Below, piece after piece: positions 61,260 through 64,000 of a stretch of DNA of 64,000 nucleotides. Position 1 is the first letter of the stretch, and each line of letters starts with the position of its first letter. The position numbers were made by a program, and so were the translations under genes. Below the pieces are notes generated by a model that was not told the origin of the DNA, searched no databases, and was given only the letters and a program-made list of their open reading frames with translations. Source of the DNA: Tolypeutes matacus (lineage: Eukaryota > Chordata > Mammalia > Cingulata > Chlamyphoridae); NCBI GenBank assembly GCA_026826555.1, contig JAKSZT010053764.1, positions 18,485,533-18,549,532 on the forward strand, given 5' to 3'.

Positions 61260-61425
61260 AGGACTAAAGAAAGGCTCTGGACTTGGTGTACTTAGCCACT
61301 GACTGTAAAATCTTTAATTGTAAAATCTTAAGCTGGTCACTTAAGTTCTCTGAGCTTCTCTATCTGTAAAATGAAACAGTAGGGTTATATGATCTCTAAA
61401 ACCTTTCCAGCACTAATAGTCTTTG
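61260..61425 (+). mobile_element. MIR-type SINE (sense)
   Basis: 'agctggtcacttaagttctc', 'tgagcttctctatctgtaaa' and 'gatctctaaaacctttccag' match the MIR group, perhaps MIR3. A small internal duplication 'gtaaaatcttaa' is seen at 61,306-61,331. Confidence 0.75.
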
Positions 61426-64000
61426 ATTCTGTTGCATGACTGGCGCTGGGAAAAGGGAAACATGCTAATAACATGGAGCCAGAAACTGTTGTCTTTACTG
61501 ATGGTCTCAAAAGCTAGCATGTTCTTGCTTTTTGCTTCTTCAGATGAAAACACCAAAGAAATCTCAGAGCTTAAGTCTAGAGTAAAGGCCATTCCTGTGG
61601 CAAAGTTTCAGAAGGTCCCACTATTTCACTTGCCCCTGTAGGGAGCTGTGGCCTGGTGCCCTGATTTCTTCATCCACATATGATTAGTTTGAGTTTCACA
61701 GCTTGAGGTCATGCCTAAGCCAGCCCTTCTACGTATGTGTGCCAGACAAGTATCTAACAGTTGGGGCTCCTGCCTATTGCTCACCAATGAGATATTTAAA
61801 ACAGGACACAGTTTTCCAAGTATGGATATGCAATTAGAAGGTGGAGTGGGGAGAAAGAAATGAGGAGAGAAAGGAGGTGAGGCTCTCATCAGAAATAAAA
61901 ATTAATTTAATTTTCTGTTTATCTCATTTTTTAATATTTCTTTCCTAGTTATCAAAGCCTTGACTTTTTCCTCCTTGCTATTTAGCTGGGTTTTGAAAAG
62001 AGCTTATGTCCTGTCAAGGAGTCTGGGAAAGTTCTGATGGCCTTTTGGCTTACTTTGGGGCTCTGCTCTGGGAAGCATTGCCATCATCTACACTAGTATT
62101 CTTTCATATTTTCCCACTTGTAATAATTGTTGCATTTTTTTCAGAATTAATTTACTTAGATAAGGATTATTTTTGTTCAGGATTGATAGAGAATTTATTG
62201 TGCATTTTGGTTATACGTATTCATGAAGTTTTACTTTAATGTTAACTTGTTGAGTAGACTAATCAAGATTTTAGAGCATGGCAGGCCAGTAAAGGAAGTA
62301 TTTTTGCATTAGTTTAGGATACGGTATATATTCTGCTATAGCTCAGCTCTTCAGCAGCCTAATAGGAGAGTGTATAAAAGATTGCTAGGTTGGAATTATT
62401 GTTGCTCTTAGTAATTAATTTAGAATGCTGTTTTTATTGAATAATAAAAACATTTTCAAGTTTCTGCACTACATTTCAGATTTGAATGCTTGATAGCATT
62501 CATACATTTCACTGTAATAACCGTCATCCTTAAAATGTATCTGATCCTCTTTAATCTCTGTCACCAGAATTACCTTAATGTGCAAAATCATTTTAGAAAC
62601 TCTTTGTTAAGTTTCTTTCTTTGATGCTTTATTCACATGGGTGGGGTTGGGGGGGTGCTGGAAAGAGGCAGAAAAAAGCTGATACATTTAGAAACTATAT
62701 CCCTTTTCCTTTGTTAGATACCAATGCATTGCAAACTCTACAGTTTATTCTCTTTAACTGTGAAGTTTGATGGTGGTGGCGGTGGGGTGAGGTGGAGGTG
62801 CAGAACTGGCTGCATGGGGAGGGAGGAGACAGAAATCACTCAGCTGATTCAGTATTTCTTTCAGATGTCTTTCCTTTTCTGCTACATCACTGCAGAGTAT
62901 ATGTACTTCTGTGGGGATAGGCATGCTATTACTTTATAGTTGTCAATGGTTCCTCTTCTGAAGCCTGAGTGTGGCCATGTCTCTCCTTTAGTGGATGTGC
63001 AATAATATTCTTCTTATTTAGAGGAGTCTATATTGTGAGTTAGTCATGCACAGATTTAGAAAAGTAGGAATAAAAGAAGAATAGTGAGGAAATCTAGTTA
63101 ATGTGACAGATGTGGAAGTGATGCCTTAAATCTACCTCTCTGCATTTTGCTTTGGGCAGATGGTTGTGTGTGTTTGTGTGTTTAATTTTTTTTCAATAGA
63201 ACCCAGGCTTTTCTCCTGTTCCTATTTATGCTGACATTTTGAAGAACCGAATAGTACAATCTGTCAAATTAGGCTTTCTGACTGATTGGCATCTGACTAT
63301 CTCTGATGACAGTCTTAGAGATGAGTTTTAATGAAGTGTTAGCTTAAGGGCCATTAATAAAAGACACATGAAAGATATATATGTGATCTGAAAATCACCT
63401 TTACCACTTAAAGGTGCAATATGTATTTTGACATGCCCCAGTGAAAACCCAACATGAAAAAAAAACCAAATAAACTTTAAGATTCTTCATTTTACAATGT
63501 GATCTTATTGCATACATCTAAAGGGCTTTTTAAAACATTTTGTTAAAAAAGTCACTTCACGAATTTTTAGGGCATACTTATATTTAAAAAAAAATAGAAT
63601 TTAGCTTGGAATATATTAGACCTTTACAAAGTCACTTTAATGTACATTTTGCTTGGTGCTTCAGAGCTATCAATAGCATTTTTGCCCACTAGTTTTTGAA
63701 TTATACATATCTTGGAACAATATTTGGAACATTTGGTGTTCTCACCCCAGTTCTGTTTTCCTTAAAGAGGTTAAGAAAATTAGGGAAAATGTTTGATTTA
63801 AGTTCTTCGACCTTCATGTGCCTTTGGAAACACTTTTTAATATTGCCTAACATAAGTTTTAGAGGCTCCCTTTAGTTAACAAAGGCTATGAATGCTGAAG
63901 TTTGAGTTAAATTATAGTTAAAAACAATTGTGTGAACAATTAGAATGAACAGTTGTATGTAGTTCATTCCAATTAAAGTAAGTTAAGAAACTGTGCTGCT
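61426..64000. other. Putative intron; no recognisable feature
   Basis: AT-rich DNA to the window end. Short frames show no motif. A small G-rich stretch (62,640-62,665) and a GGT/GGC-rich patch (62,770-62,800) stand out, without assignment. Confidence 0.45.

Overview
This window is vertebrate nuclear DNA, almost certainly mammalian and most likely from a xenarthran (armadillo or a close relative). It has LINE-1 (L1), LINE-2 and MIR fossils. It also has several copies of a tRNA-derived SINE with pol III A and B boxes that matches what I know of the DAS-SINE family of armadillos. No prokaryotic gene organisation, CRISPR array or operon is present. Most long open frames are fragments of L1 proteins, not host genes.

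Layout. Positions 1-12,300 are a nested pile of L1 copies. An antisense L1 3' part is split by a 6.1-kb sense L1 (1747-7871) flanked by a 17-bp target-site duplication. An LTR-like unit (9663-10114), an older sense L1 (10.1-11.8 kb) and a small L1 3' end inserted in that older L1 follow. Positions 12.3-18.5 kb hold L2, MIR, hAT-like and old L1 fossils in unassigned sequence. Positions 18.5-24.8 kb are a second near full-length L1, antisense. Positions 24.8-33.8 kb are mostly unassigned DNA with DAS and MIR copies. Positions 33.8-44.4 kb are a long run of old sense L1 pieces interrupted by other insertions and by a younger 5'-truncated L1 (about 42.17-44.42 kb). Positions 44.4-52 kb are AT-rich DNA with scattered fossils.

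The one host regulatory region is a CpG-rich block at about 52.56-54.05 kb. It has YY1-, ETS- and E2F-type sites, no evident TATA box, a probable non-coding first exon ending at a splice donor near 53,642, and a possible alternative coding first exon (53,918-54,025). Good splice donors on the minus strand suggest divergent transcription. Sequence from 54.05 to 64 kb looks like the large first intron of the plus-strand gene. I could not identify that gene; no downstream exon is recognisable in the window.

No protein-coding system acts as a unit here. The interest lies in the transposon stratigraphy (dated by nesting and duplications), the ~200-bp repeated promoter units in the L1 5' UTR, the DAS SINEs, and the promoter with its unusual polypyrimidine 5' UTR and alternating GT/CG tract.
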